A stretch of DNA of 63,807 nucleotides, from contig DCXP01000001.1 of the NCBI GenBank assembly GCA_002327725.1, forward strand, positions 1 through 63,807, in the 5' to 3' direction. Both the position numbers and the translations under genes were made by a program. The notes below the pieces were generated by a model. That model searched no databases. It worked only from the letters and a program-made list of their open reading frames with translations, and was not told the DNA's origin. Shown here piece after piece: positions 24,336 to 31,581 of the stretch. Position 1 is the stretch's first letter. Every line of letters begins with the position of its first letter. The stretch comes from Proteobacteria bacterium UBA2133. Lineage in GTDB: Bacteria; Pseudomonadota; Gammaproteobacteria; Arenicellales; UBA868.

Positions 24336-25424
24336 ATGACTGAGCGAGTACACAATTTCAGCGCGGGTCCGTGCACCTTGCCGCTGTCAGTTCTGGAGCA
24401 AGGGCAGACCGAGTTTGTGAATTATCACGGTGCCGGCATGTCCCTGATCGAAATGAGCCATCGGGGCAAACAGTTTGTTGCCGTTCATGAAGAGGCGGTA
24501 GATCTCGTCCGAACGGTCTTTGGCGTGCCCGATGAATTCGATGTTCTGTTTCTGCAAGGTGGCGCCACGCTGCAGTTTGCCATGGTGCCGATGAACCTGT
24601 TGGGCAGCGGACAAAAGGCCGGCTATATCAACTCCGGAACCTGGGCCAAGGGAGCGCTCGCGGATGCGCAGCATTATGGAGATGTCTACACCGCCTGGGA
24701 TGGCGCCGACTGCAATTACACCCGAATGCCAAGTACTGACGAGATCGGGATTCAACCCGGCACTCGGTACCTGCATCTGACGTCCAACGAAACCATCGGG
24801 GGTATCCGGTTCTCCGACTGGCCGCAGGTGGACGTTCCCCTGATCGGCGACATGTCGTCAGACTATATGTCGCGCCCGGTTCCCTGGGAGCGCTTTGACC
24901 TGGTCTACGGCGGTGCGCAGAAAAACCTCGGTCCGGCCGGGATGGCGCTGGTCATCATCCGGAAAACCGTTGCCCGTGAGAACAATCAGGAGATCGGCCG
25001 CTATCTTCGATACGACATTCAGGCGGATAAGGGCTCGATGTTCAATACGCCTCCGGTTTTCCCGATCTATATGCTGGGCAAAGTGCTGAGATGGATGCGG
25101 GATCAGGGAGGCGTGGCCGCAATGGAGCGCCAGGCGGAAGAAAAGGCCGGCATGCTGTATCAGGCCATTGACAACAGTGGCGGTTATTACCGCTCTCCGG
25201 TGGATGCGGGCTCAAGGTCGGTCATGAATGTGGTGTTCCGCCTGCCCAGCGAGGAACTTGAGGCGGCGTTTCTTTCCGAGGCCGACGCTGCCAGCCTGCT
25301 GAATCTGAAAGGTCATCGCAGCGTCGGCGGGATACGCGCCAGTATCTACAACGCCATGCCGGCGGAGGGTGTGGAAGCACTCTCGGCATTCATGTCGGAC
25401 TTTCAAAGCGCCCATCCCGCTTGA
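24336..25424 (+). CDS. serC: Phosphoserine aminotransferase
   Basis: This is a PLP-dependent class V aminotransferase (362 aa) converting 3-phosphohydroxypyruvate and glutamate to phosphoserine. It opens with HNFSAGPCTLPLSVLE and ISHRGKQF-like EMSHRGKQFVAVHEE. The PLP lysine is in YGGAQKNLGPAG, and the C-terminal KGHRSVGGIRASIYNA is the phosphate-binding region. It lies between serA and a DUF1015 gene, a recurring gene order. SerC also acts in pyridoxine synthesis. Confidence 0.95.
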   Translation: MTERVHNFSAGPCTLPLSVLEQGQTEFVNYHGAGMSLIEMSHRGKQFVAVHEEAVDLVRTVFGVPDEFDVLFLQGGATLQFAMVPMNLLGSGQKAGYINSGTWAKGALADAQHYGDVYTAWDGADCNYTRMPSTDEIGIQPGTRYLHLTSNETIGGIRFSDWPQVDVPLIGDMSSDYMSRPVPWERFDLVYGGAQKNLGPAGMALVIIRKTVARENNQEIGRYLRYDIQADKGSMFNTPPVFPIYMLGKVLRWMRDQGGVAAMERQAEEKAGMLYQAIDNSGGYYRSPVDAGSRSVMNVVFRLPSEELEAAFLSEADAASLLNLKGHRSVGGIRASIYNAMPAEGVEALSAFMSDFQSAHPA

Positions 25425-25451
25425 CCGGCAGACCGTGTTTCCGGAGTTAAC

Positions 25452-26681
25452 ATGACCCAGATCCGCGCCTTTCGGCCGTACCTGGTAACCCCCGGACATG
25501 CGGACTCGGTGGTGGCTCCGGCCTATGATTCCATGAGCCCGGAAGAGCGGCGGGGCTTTCGCAAGGCGCATCCACACAACTACATCAACGTGATGCGGTC
25601 AGTTGATGATTTTCCCGTGGCGGAGCGGCCCTCAGAGGGGCAGCTGCTGAAGGAAAATGCGGATCAGCTTCAGGGATTGCTGGCCAGTGGCGCCTACGAG
25701 CGCTGTGATCAGGAAGGGTTTTTCGTATACCAGTTGAGTATTAACGGGCACAGCCAGACCGGTATTGTTGCGGAGATTCCGGTCAGCGAATACCAGGACG
25801 GCCTGGTTCGCAAGCACGAAGAGACCCGAAAAGATCACGAGGCCCGACTGGGCCAATATCTTGGTGCCGTGGGCGCGACCTCCAGTCCAATCTGTCTCGC
25901 CTATGAGGGTACGGATACCATCGATGCAATCGTTAACGCGCTGATCGACAGTGATCCCATACTCGATTTTCCCCTGCCCGACGGTGTCCATCAGCGACTG
26001 TGGCAGGTCAGCGACCCATCGGTGCTTGAGGCACTGCAGCGGGCGTTTCTCGACATCAAATATACCTACCTGACCGACGGGCACCATCGTGCGGCCTCGA
26101 CACTGCACCATGCTGCCAGCCGCCACGCACAAGGAAAAGGCTCGGGTCCGTGGGACTACCTCCTTACTGCGCTTTTTCCTGCCAGTCAGTTACGCATACT
26201 TCCTTTCAATCGATGCGTGCGTGATCTTGGAGGCCTTACGCCCGAAGGATTGCTGGAACGACTGGAAGATGATTTCACCATCGAGGTCGCTTCCGCTGAC
26301 CAGGCCGTGCTACCGACTCGGCAGGGGCAGTTTCTGATACTCATGAATGAGCAGGCGGTCACGATCACCCGACGGTCCGCGGCGTCGGACCCTTCTCCTG
26401 TAAAGAATCTTGATGTCTCTGTGCTTCAGGATCGGGTGCTCGCTCCGCTGCTCGATATTCATAACGCCCGAAAAGATCCCAGGCTGGACTATGTCACCGG
26501 TGATAGCGGGGTTGCAGGCCTGATGCAGCGCTGCCGGGAGGGCTGGCAGCTGGGCATCGCCTGTTTTCCGACATCCATAACTGAGCTCATGACGGTGGCC
26601 AATGCCGGCGAAGTCATGCCGCCAAAATCAACATGCTTTGATCCAAAACCCCGGTCAGGATTGTTTGTTCGGATGTCCTGA
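25452..26681 (+). CDS. DUF1015 family protein linked to serine biosynthesis genes
   Basis: This 409-residue cytoplasmic protein is of the DUF1015 family. It opens with the typical IRAFRPYLVTPGHADSVVAP and SPEERR, and has HEETRKDHEARL and TDGHHRAAS in mid-protein, the most conserved stretches of the family. Its biochemical role is not established; the family's repeated place beside serA/serC in many bacteria suggests a role in 3-phosphoglycerate or serine metabolism. It starts at ATG 25452 after GGAG, 27 bp behind serC. Confidence 0.85.
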   Translation: MTQIRAFRPYLVTPGHADSVVAPAYDSMSPEERRGFRKAHPHNYINVMRSVDDFPVAERPSEGQLLKENADQLQGLLASGAYERCDQEGFFVYQLSINGHSQTGIVAEIPVSEYQDGLVRKHEETRKDHEARLGQYLGAVGATSSPICLAYEGTDTIDAIVNALIDSDPILDFPLPDGVHQRLWQVSDPSVLEALQRAFLDIKYTYLTDGHHRAASTLHHAASRHAQGKGSGPWDYLLTALFPASQLRILPFNRCVRDLGGLTPEGLLERLEDDFTIEVASADQAVLPTRQGQFLILMNEQAVTITRRSAASDPSPVKNLDVSVLQDRVLAPLLDIHNARKDPRLDYVTGDSGVAGLMQRCREGWQLGIACFPTSITELMTVANAGEVMPPKSTCFDPKPRSGLFVRMS

Positions 26682-26921
26682 CCATTCCCGGGTTACGGGC
26701 TCTGGTATCGACACAGGGAAAGTGATCCCGCCGGTTTCACCAGAGTAGTTTACGGCTATTGCATTGCGTGACTCGCGTTATCATGGGCAAACGGGTCTCT
26801 CGCGGGCTTAGGTGTCGCGATACGATGGTGCTGTGTCGCGGGCAAAACATCCGGTTACGACTCGGCCCATAGAATTGTCGCTTGAATCTGCCAGTGCAAT
26901 CTCCGTAAGAGTTATCCCGTT

Positions 26922-27620
26922 ATGACCGAAGACGAATCTGATGATCTCGATCTAAGCAGTCTCTCAGACGAGGAACTTGTCGAGCAGATGCACGATGATC
27001 TCTACGACGGGCTGAAAGAAGAGGTCGAAGAAGGCACCAATATCCTGCTGGAACGGGGCTGGCCGGCAGACAAAGTGCTCGCCGGTGCACTCGTCGAGGG
27101 CATGCGGATTGTCGGCATTGATTTTCGCGATGGCATCCTTTTTGTGCCGGAGGTGCTGATGGCCGCCAACGCCATGAAAGGTGGAATGGCGATCCTAAGA
27201 CCCTTATTGGCGGAAACCGGTACCGAGACCATTGGCCGTGTTGTCATCGGCACGGTGAAAGGTGATATTCATGATATCGGCAAGAATCTCGTCGGGATGA
27301 TGCTCGAGGGCGCAGGCTTCGAGGTGTTTGATCTTGGTAACAACAATCCAGTGGAGAACTACCTGGAGGCCATTGAGACCCATAAGCCCGATATCGTGGG
27401 TATGTCGGCATTGCTGACAACCACGATGCCCTACATGAAAGTGGTCATCGATACGATGGTAGAGCAGGGCATCCGTAATGATTACATCGTTCTGGTGGGC
27501 GGTGCTCCGCTGAACGAGGAGTTCGGACAGGCGATTGGTGCAGACGCCTACTGCAGGGATGCGGCGGTCGCTGTAGAAACCGCCCAACAACTTGTCGCGG
27601 AGAAAAGAGCGGCGGCCTGA
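26922..27620 (+). CDS. Corrinoid (B12-binding) protein of a methyl-transfer system, MtbC/MttC/MtgC family
   Basis: This is a methyl carrier protein (232 aa). The helical B12-binding cap spans about residues 20-100. The Rossmann B12 domain follows with the cobalt-ligand motif DIHDIG at 115-120, where His117 displaces the lower base, then VGMSALLTTTMPYMK and VGGAPLNEEFGQAIGADAY. It carries methyl groups on cobalt between a donor-specific methyltransferase and a methyl-THF enzyme. The first ~37 residues are strikingly acidic (about 17 Asp/Glu against one Lys). It is the first gene of the one-carbon block after a 240-bp gap that should hold the promoter; no B12 riboswitch was recognised there. 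An intrinsic terminator follows. Confidence 0.9.
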   Translation: MTEDESDDLDLSSLSDEELVEQMHDDLYDGLKEEVEEGTNILLERGWPADKVLAGALVEGMRIVGIDFRDGILFVPEVLMAANAMKGGMAILRPLLAETGTETIGRVVIGTVKGDIHDIGKNLVGMMLEGAGFEVFDLGNNNPVENYLEAIETHKPDIVGMSALLTTTMPYMKVVIDTMVEQGIRNDYIVLVGGAPLNEEFGQAIGADAYCRDAAVAVETAQQLVAEKRAAA

Positions 27621-27629
27621 TTCGCCCGG

Positions 27630-27651
27630 CAGCCGGCGGCTGCGTTTTTTG
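27630..27651 (+). terminator. Intrinsic terminator after the corrinoid protein gene
   Basis: GCAGCC (27630-27635) pairs with GGCTGC (27639-27644) over a 3-nt loop, followed by G and six T (27646-27651). Partial readthrough would leave the carrier protein in excess over the downstream enzymes. Confidence 0.7.
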
Positions 27652-27743
27652 AGGGGGGTATCTTCAGGCTGGCAGTCTCCTGTTACGAGCAAGCCTCCCT
27701 TTTGGATAATTCCTGACGGCTCAGCGATGGGGTGTTTTCCGCT

Positions 27744-28364
27744 ATGACTTCTGAACCTGGGCATTCTCCCTCGAGTCTGGTGATCGCCTGCGGGGCTTTA
27801 GCGCACGAGATCACGGCACTGATTAAGATCAATGGGTGGCACCATCTTAAGGTGGCGTGTCTGCCGGCAAGTCTGCACAACCGCCCGGAATTCATCGCCC
27901 CTGCGGTGAAAGAAAAGATCCGGGCATCCAAAGACAGTTTCGACTCGGTCTTTGTGGCCTACGCAGATTGCGGGACGGGTGGTCAGTTGGATAAGGTCCT
28001 GTCCGAGGAGGGTGTCGAGAGGCTACCGGGCGCGCACTGTTATGAATTTTTCTGGGGGTCCAAGCTGTTTCTGGACCGACACGAGCGTGAACCCGGTGTT
28101 TTCTACCTTACCGATTTTCTGGCCCGGCATTTTGAGCGGCTGGTGATGGAGGAACTCGGAATTCGCGCTCATCCGGAGTTGCGTGACAGTTACTTTTCGC
28201 AGTACACAACGCTTGTGTACCTGGCGCAATCGGACTCACCCGAGGTTCTTTCGATGGCGCGGACAGCGGCTGAAACGCTCGGCCTCGGATTTGAGCATGT
28301 AGCCACGGGGTTGGGAGGCCTGGAAACAACACTTGTGGCGTTTGCAACGACGCGTCCGCTTTGA
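27744..28364 (+). CDS. DUF1638 family protein in the corrinoid methyl-transfer cluster
   Basis: This ~206-residue protein is of the DUF1638 family, recognisable by LVIACGALAHEITALIK at the start, an ASLHNRPEFIAPAVKEKI segment, the AYADCGTGGQLD glycine motif, and CYEFFWGSKLFLD. Conserved Cys and His in these motifs suggest a metal or cofactor site. The family has no firmly assigned function that I can name, but such genes recur next to corrinoid methyltransferase genes. The start is ATG 27744; GTG 27732 in the same frame is an alternative. It lies 92 bp beyond the terminator, so it may have its own promoter. Confidence 0.8.
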   Translation: MTSEPGHSPSSLVIACGALAHEITALIKINGWHHLKVACLPASLHNRPEFIAPAVKEKIRASKDSFDSVFVAYADCGTGGQLDKVLSEEGVERLPGAHCYEFFWGSKLFLDRHEREPGVFYLTDFLARHFERLVMEELGIRAHPELRDSYFSQYTTLVYLAQSDSPEVLSMARTAAETLGLGFEHVATGLGGLETTLVAFATTRPL

Positions 28365-28425
28365 CGTGTACTGTTATCGTAGCAACACCCCTTAACCGTT
28401 TACGCAGTTCTTAGCGGAGTTGATC

Positions 28426-28743
28426 ATGGCAAAGTTGATTACCGTGTTCTGGCGGGATATTCCCTCGCAGGTCATGGCACGAAAAAGGCGCGAGACCCGG
28501 AAGGTGCTTTTGAGTCCGCGCTTTCAGGAAGCCATCGACCGGGCGGCGATGCGCGCAGGCAAGGGTGCTTCCGATGCCTACATGAGCGAGTGGCGGCGCG
28601 AGACGGTCAGTTGCGATGACGCGGACCTCGAACAGACCGTGCAGGAGCACGCGCAGGCGCTCGAATCAGGTTATTCCGATGACGATCTGCTGGCCCTCAT
28701 CCGGGCCAGGGGCGTTTCAGACGCAAGCCACACTTCAGGCTGA
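28426..28743 (+). CDS. Small 'virulence factor' (PF13769-like) family protein in one-carbon cluster
   Basis: This 105-residue soluble protein opens with LITVFWRDIPSQVMARKRRE and includes LSPRFQEAIDRAAMRAGKG and the MSEWRRE segment, which match the small family labelled 'virulence factor' in databases. The label is historical; nothing here points to virulence. It stands between DUF1638 and the MetV-type gene (9 bp to the next start), which argues for a role in the folate/corrinoid pathway, perhaps as an accessory subunit. ATG 28426 follows GCGGAG. Confidence 0.75.
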   Translation: MAKLITVFWRDIPSQVMARKRRETRKVLLSPRFQEAIDRAAMRAGKGASDAYMSEWRRETVSCDDADLEQTVQEHAQALESGYSDDDLLALIRARGVSDASHTSG

Positions 28744-28752
28744 GATCGGCTG

Positions 28753-29223
28753 ATGTACGCGCTAAGGCAGTGGTCGGTCCGTAATTCGCGCAAGCTCGAA
28801 TGGCTGTATCAGTGTTTCGAGGGAATTCTGGTTGCCCTGCACCCGTTCTGGCTATGGGTAGGCTACACCCGAATTGAAAAGCCCATCCGTGCAATCGAAA
28901 GATCTGTAAAGAGCGCAATGTTTGACTGCAGGATGTGCGGCAGTTGTGTGCTCAGTCAGACAGGGATGTCCTGCCCAATGAACTGCCCAAAGGAACTGCG
29001 CAACGGGCCTTGCGGTGGCGTCAGGTCGGATGGGCGCTGCGAAGTCGAGTCCGAGATTCGGTGTGTATGGGTCGACGCGTGGGAGGGCAGCCAGCGCATG
29101 CGTGACCAGACCCGTATTGCGCAGGTTCAGCCCCCGTTGGCGCAGGGGCACCGTGGCCGTTCCTCATGGCTTCGTGAGGTTCGGATAAAACGTGATCTTC
29201 GGTTTTTCAAGCGCGACGCATAA
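28753..29223 (+). CDS. metV: MetV-type cysteine-rich partner of methylenetetrahydrofolate reductase
   Basis: This is a 156-residue protein of the MTHFR C-terminal/MetV family (PF12225-like). The cysteine pattern FDCRMCGSC (59, 62, 65), MSCPMNCPK (74, 78), GPCGG (87) and GRC (96) fits Fe-S or zinc binding as in the MetVF complexes of acetogens. The N-terminal ~45 residues contain a hydrophobic stretch (GILVALHPFWLWVGY) that may contact the membrane or a partner; the C-terminus is basic. The gene is followed by metF after a single base, so a MetVF complex oxidising methyl-THF or reducing methylene-THF is likely. Confidence 0.85.
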   Translation: MYALRQWSVRNSRKLEWLYQCFEGILVALHPFWLWVGYTRIEKPIRAIERSVKSAMFDCRMCGSCVLSQTGMSCPMNCPKELRNGPCGGVRSDGRCEVESEIRCVWVDAWEGSQRMRDQTRIAQVQPPLAQGHRGRSSWLREVRIKRDLRFFKRDA

Positions 29224-29224
29224 C

Positions 29225-30238
29225 ATGCACTCAGTGAACAGCAGCGATCCGGGTCAACCTCTGCCGATTCTTGAGGGGCACGTGTCAGCCGGCCGGCTGG
29301 AACGGGTATTGCGAAGCGGAAAATTTGCGGTGACTGCGGAGATTGCACCTCCGGATGCCGCGGACGGCGAGGCCGTGTACCGTAGGGCGAGCATGTTTGA
29401 CGGCTGCGTCGATGCGATTAACGCCACCGATGGCTCCGGGGCCAACTGCCATATGTCGAGCGTCGGGGTGTGTTCGCTGTTGACCCGCAAAGGTTATGCT
29501 ATGGTCATGCAGGTGTCCTGCCGGGACCGTAACCGAATCGCGATTCAGGGCGATGTGCTCGGTGCAGCAGCGATGGGTGTGACCAATATATTGTGTCTCA
29601 CCGGGGACGGTGTTCAGGCGGGTGATCAGCCTGATGCCAAGCCGGTCTTTGATCTTGACTGTATCAGTCTGCTGCAGACAGTAACCGCGATGCGTGATCA
29701 GGGCGAGTTTCTGAGCGGTCGCAAGTTAACGACCCCGCCACGGGTATTCCTCGGGGCCGCCGCGAACCCCTTCGGTCCGCCCCTGGACTATCGCCCGGTA
29801 CGACTGGAGAAGAAGATCAATGCCGGGGCGCAGTTTGTCCAGACCCAGTACTGTTTTGATCTTGAGCGGCTCAGGACCTATATGATGCGGGTTCGTGACA
29901 TGGGACTCACCGAGCGTTGCTATATTCTGGTTGGTGTAGGTCCCATGCCTTCTGCGCGAACAGCAGCCTGGGTTCGCGACAACGTCCCGGGCGTACATAT
30001 CCCTGACCCGGTGATCAAGCGTCTGCTGGATGCCCGCGATCAGCGGGAGGAGGGGGTTCGAATTTGTGTTGAGATTATCCAGGCCGTTCGCGAAATTGAA
30101 GGCGTGCATGGTATCCATATCATGGCCTACAAACAGGAAGAGCGGGTACGGGAGATTGTGACGGAATCGGGCGTGCTGGAGGGGAGAACACCCTGGTACC
30201 CCGGCGTGGGTAACGACCATTGCGGTCAGCAAAAGTGA
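29225..30238 (+). CDS. metF: Methylenetetrahydrofolate reductase, MetF family
   Basis: This is an FAD-dependent TIM-barrel enzyme (337 aa from ATG 29225; the frame is also open to a GTG at 29192 overlapping metV). Features are TAEIAPPDAADGE at the start, NATDGSGANCHMSS, and NILCLTGDGVQAGD for flavin and folate binding. AGAQFVQTQYCFDLERL, a family signature, comes late. It interconverts 5,10-methylene-THF and 5-methyl-THF. In a methyl-oxidising pathway it would run toward methylene-THF using MetV as electron outlet. No methionine synthase gene is nearby, which favours the corrinoid module over methionine synthesis. Confidence 0.9.
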   Translation: MHSVNSSDPGQPLPILEGHVSAGRLERVLRSGKFAVTAEIAPPDAADGEAVYRRASMFDGCVDAINATDGSGANCHMSSVGVCSLLTRKGYAMVMQVSCRDRNRIAIQGDVLGAAAMGVTNILCLTGDGVQAGDQPDAKPVFDLDCISLLQTVTAMRDQGEFLSGRKLTTPPRVFLGAAANPFGPPLDYRPVRLEKKINAGAQFVQTQYCFDLERLRTYMMRVRDMGLTERCYILVGVGPMPSARTAAWVRDNVPGVHIPDPVIKRLLDARDQREEGVRICVEIIQAVREIEGVHGIHIMAYKQEERVREIVTESGVLEGRTPWYPGVGNDHCGQQK

Positions 30239-30248
30239 GGACAGGTAA

Positions 30249-31160
30249 GTGACGGTAACAGTTGTCAGTTCAGCGACTAAGGAAGTACGCATCGGATTTG
30301 ATCAGCCCTTTTGTGTTATCGGAGAGCGGATCAATCCCACAGGAAGAAAAATCCTGGCAGCGGAAATGAAGGAGGGTGATTACAGTCGTGTCGAAGCCGA
30401 CGCGTTGGCACAGGTGGCGGCGGGGGCACATATGCTTGACATCAACGCAGGAATTCCGCTTGCGGATGAGCCTGCGATCCTCGCTGACTGTGTCAAACTG
30501 GTGCAGTCCCTTACCGATGTTCCCCTGTCGATAGATTCATCGATCGTGGCAGCACTGGAGTCGGGTCTGTCGGTATATCAGGGCAAGCCGCTGGTGAATT
30601 CGGTAACCGGAGAGGAAGAGCGCCTTGAGCAGGTATTGCCGCTCGTCAAAAAGTACAACGCGGCGGTGGTGGCGATCTCAAATGATGAAACGGGGATTTC
30701 TGAGGACCCGGATGTGCGGTTCGCGGTCGCCAGGAAGATAGTGGCCAGGGCGGCGGATCATGGTATTCCCGCAGAGGATGTCGTGGTGGATCCGCTGGTG
30801 ATGCCGATCGGCGCGCTCAACAACGCAGGCCGTCAGGTGATGCACATCCTTCACCGTCTGCGCGATGAACTCAAGGTGAACAGCACCTGCGGCGCCTCCA
30901 ATGTCAGTTTTGGATTGCCTAACCGCAACGGCCTGAATGCGGCCTTTCTGACGATGGCAATGGGGGCAGGCATGACCTCAGCGATCACCAGCCCCCTGCA
31001 TGTCGAGGTCATGCAGGCGATCATGGGCGCTGATGTCATGATGGGCCATGATCCGGATTGTCTGCGATGGATCGCGCGATTCAGGGAGCCTCCGGCCGAA
31101 GGGCAGGTCAGCGCGAGAGAGGGTCGGCGCCGCGGTCGCCGGCGGGCAGGCAATGGCTGA
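30249..31160 (+). CDS. Methyltetrahydrofolate:corrinoid protein methyltransferase (AcsE/MtgA-like)
   Basis: This is a pterin-binding TIM-barrel protein (303 aa) that transfers methyl between cob(III)alamin on the corrinoid protein and THF. It has VIGERINPTGRK, AAGAHMLDINAGIP, PLSIDSS, VNSVTGEE, and NSTCGASNVSFGLPNR with the conserved Asn residues that protonate the pterin. It is distinct from dihydropteroate synthase, which shares the fold. A Gly/Arg-rich tail (GRRRGRRRAGNG) follows the catalytic domain. GTG 30249 follows GAGGACAGG. The stop overlaps the next gene start by 8 bp. Confidence 0.9.
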   Translation: MTVTVVSSATKEVRIGFDQPFCVIGERINPTGRKILAAEMKEGDYSRVEADALAQVAAGAHMLDINAGIPLADEPAILADCVKLVQSLTDVPLSIDSSIVAALESGLSVYQGKPLVNSVTGEEERLEQVLPLVKKYNAAVVAISNDETGISEDPDVRFAVARKIVARAADHGIPAEDVVVDPLVMPIGALNNAGRQVMHILHRLRDELKVNSTCGASNVSFGLPNRNGLNAAFLTMAMGAGMTSAITSPLHVEVMQAIMGADVMMGHDPDCLRWIARFREPPAEGQVSAREGRRRGRRRAGNG

Positions 31161-31554
31161 AACGGTCATCTCCGGAACCTGTTTGTGCGGCTCGGTGCGT
31201 TTCACCGTCCGCGGCCCGTTGCGGGAGGTACTGGTCTGTCATTGCAGCCAGTGCCGGAAAATGAGCGGTCATGTCTGGGCATCAACATCAGCGCCTCGCG
31301 ACTGTGTCGACATCCAGGAAGACGGCAGTCTCCGATGGTATCAGTCGTCAAAAGAGGCCAAGCGCGGTTTCTGTAGTTACTGCGGTTCCAGTCTCTTCTG
31401 GAGTCACACTGAAAAAGACACGCTTTCCATTGCCGCCGGAGCATTGGACAAGCCCACCGGCTTGGATACCGGGGCACATATCTTTTTCGATGATGCTTCT
31501 GACTACTATCGCGTGCATCCGGATGAAGCGACGCTCGACGGCAGTTCATTCTGA
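31153..31554 (+). CDS. GFA (CENP-V/glutathione-dependent formaldehyde-activating) family zinc protein
   Basis: This is a 133-residue protein with the GFA zinc pattern: GTCLCGSVRF (Cys10, Cys12), CHCSQCRKMSG (Cys29, Cys31, Cys34) and GFCSYCGSSLFW (Cys74, Cys77). Some members bind S-hydroxymethylglutathione, linking them to formaldehyde, although most are uncharacterised. The ATG lies 8 bp inside the methyltransferase gene, and the corrinoid activator gene follows after 27 bp, so it belongs to the one-carbon operon. A formaldehyde-related role is an inference from place and family only. Confidence 0.85.
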   Translation: MAETVISGTCLCGSVRFTVRGPLREVLVCHCSQCRKMSGHVWASTSAPRDCVDIQEDGSLRWYQSSKEAKRGFCSYCGSSLFWSHTEKDTLSIAAGALDKPTGLDTGAHIFFDDASDYYRVHPDEATLDGSSF

Positions 31555-31581
31555 GTCGCTCTGCTCACCAGAGATTGAGAT

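Noticed and set aside
26682..26921. Possible cobalamin riboswitch before the corrinoid protein gene
   Set aside because: I looked for a B12-box-like sequence and multi-arm fold and did not find one by eye. A covariance-model search would be decisive.
30249..31160. Dihydropteroate synthase (folP)
   Set aside because: The fold is shared, but the VIGERINPTGRK opening, the NSTCGASNVSFG motif and the corrinoid neighbours identify a methyl-THF methyltransferase.
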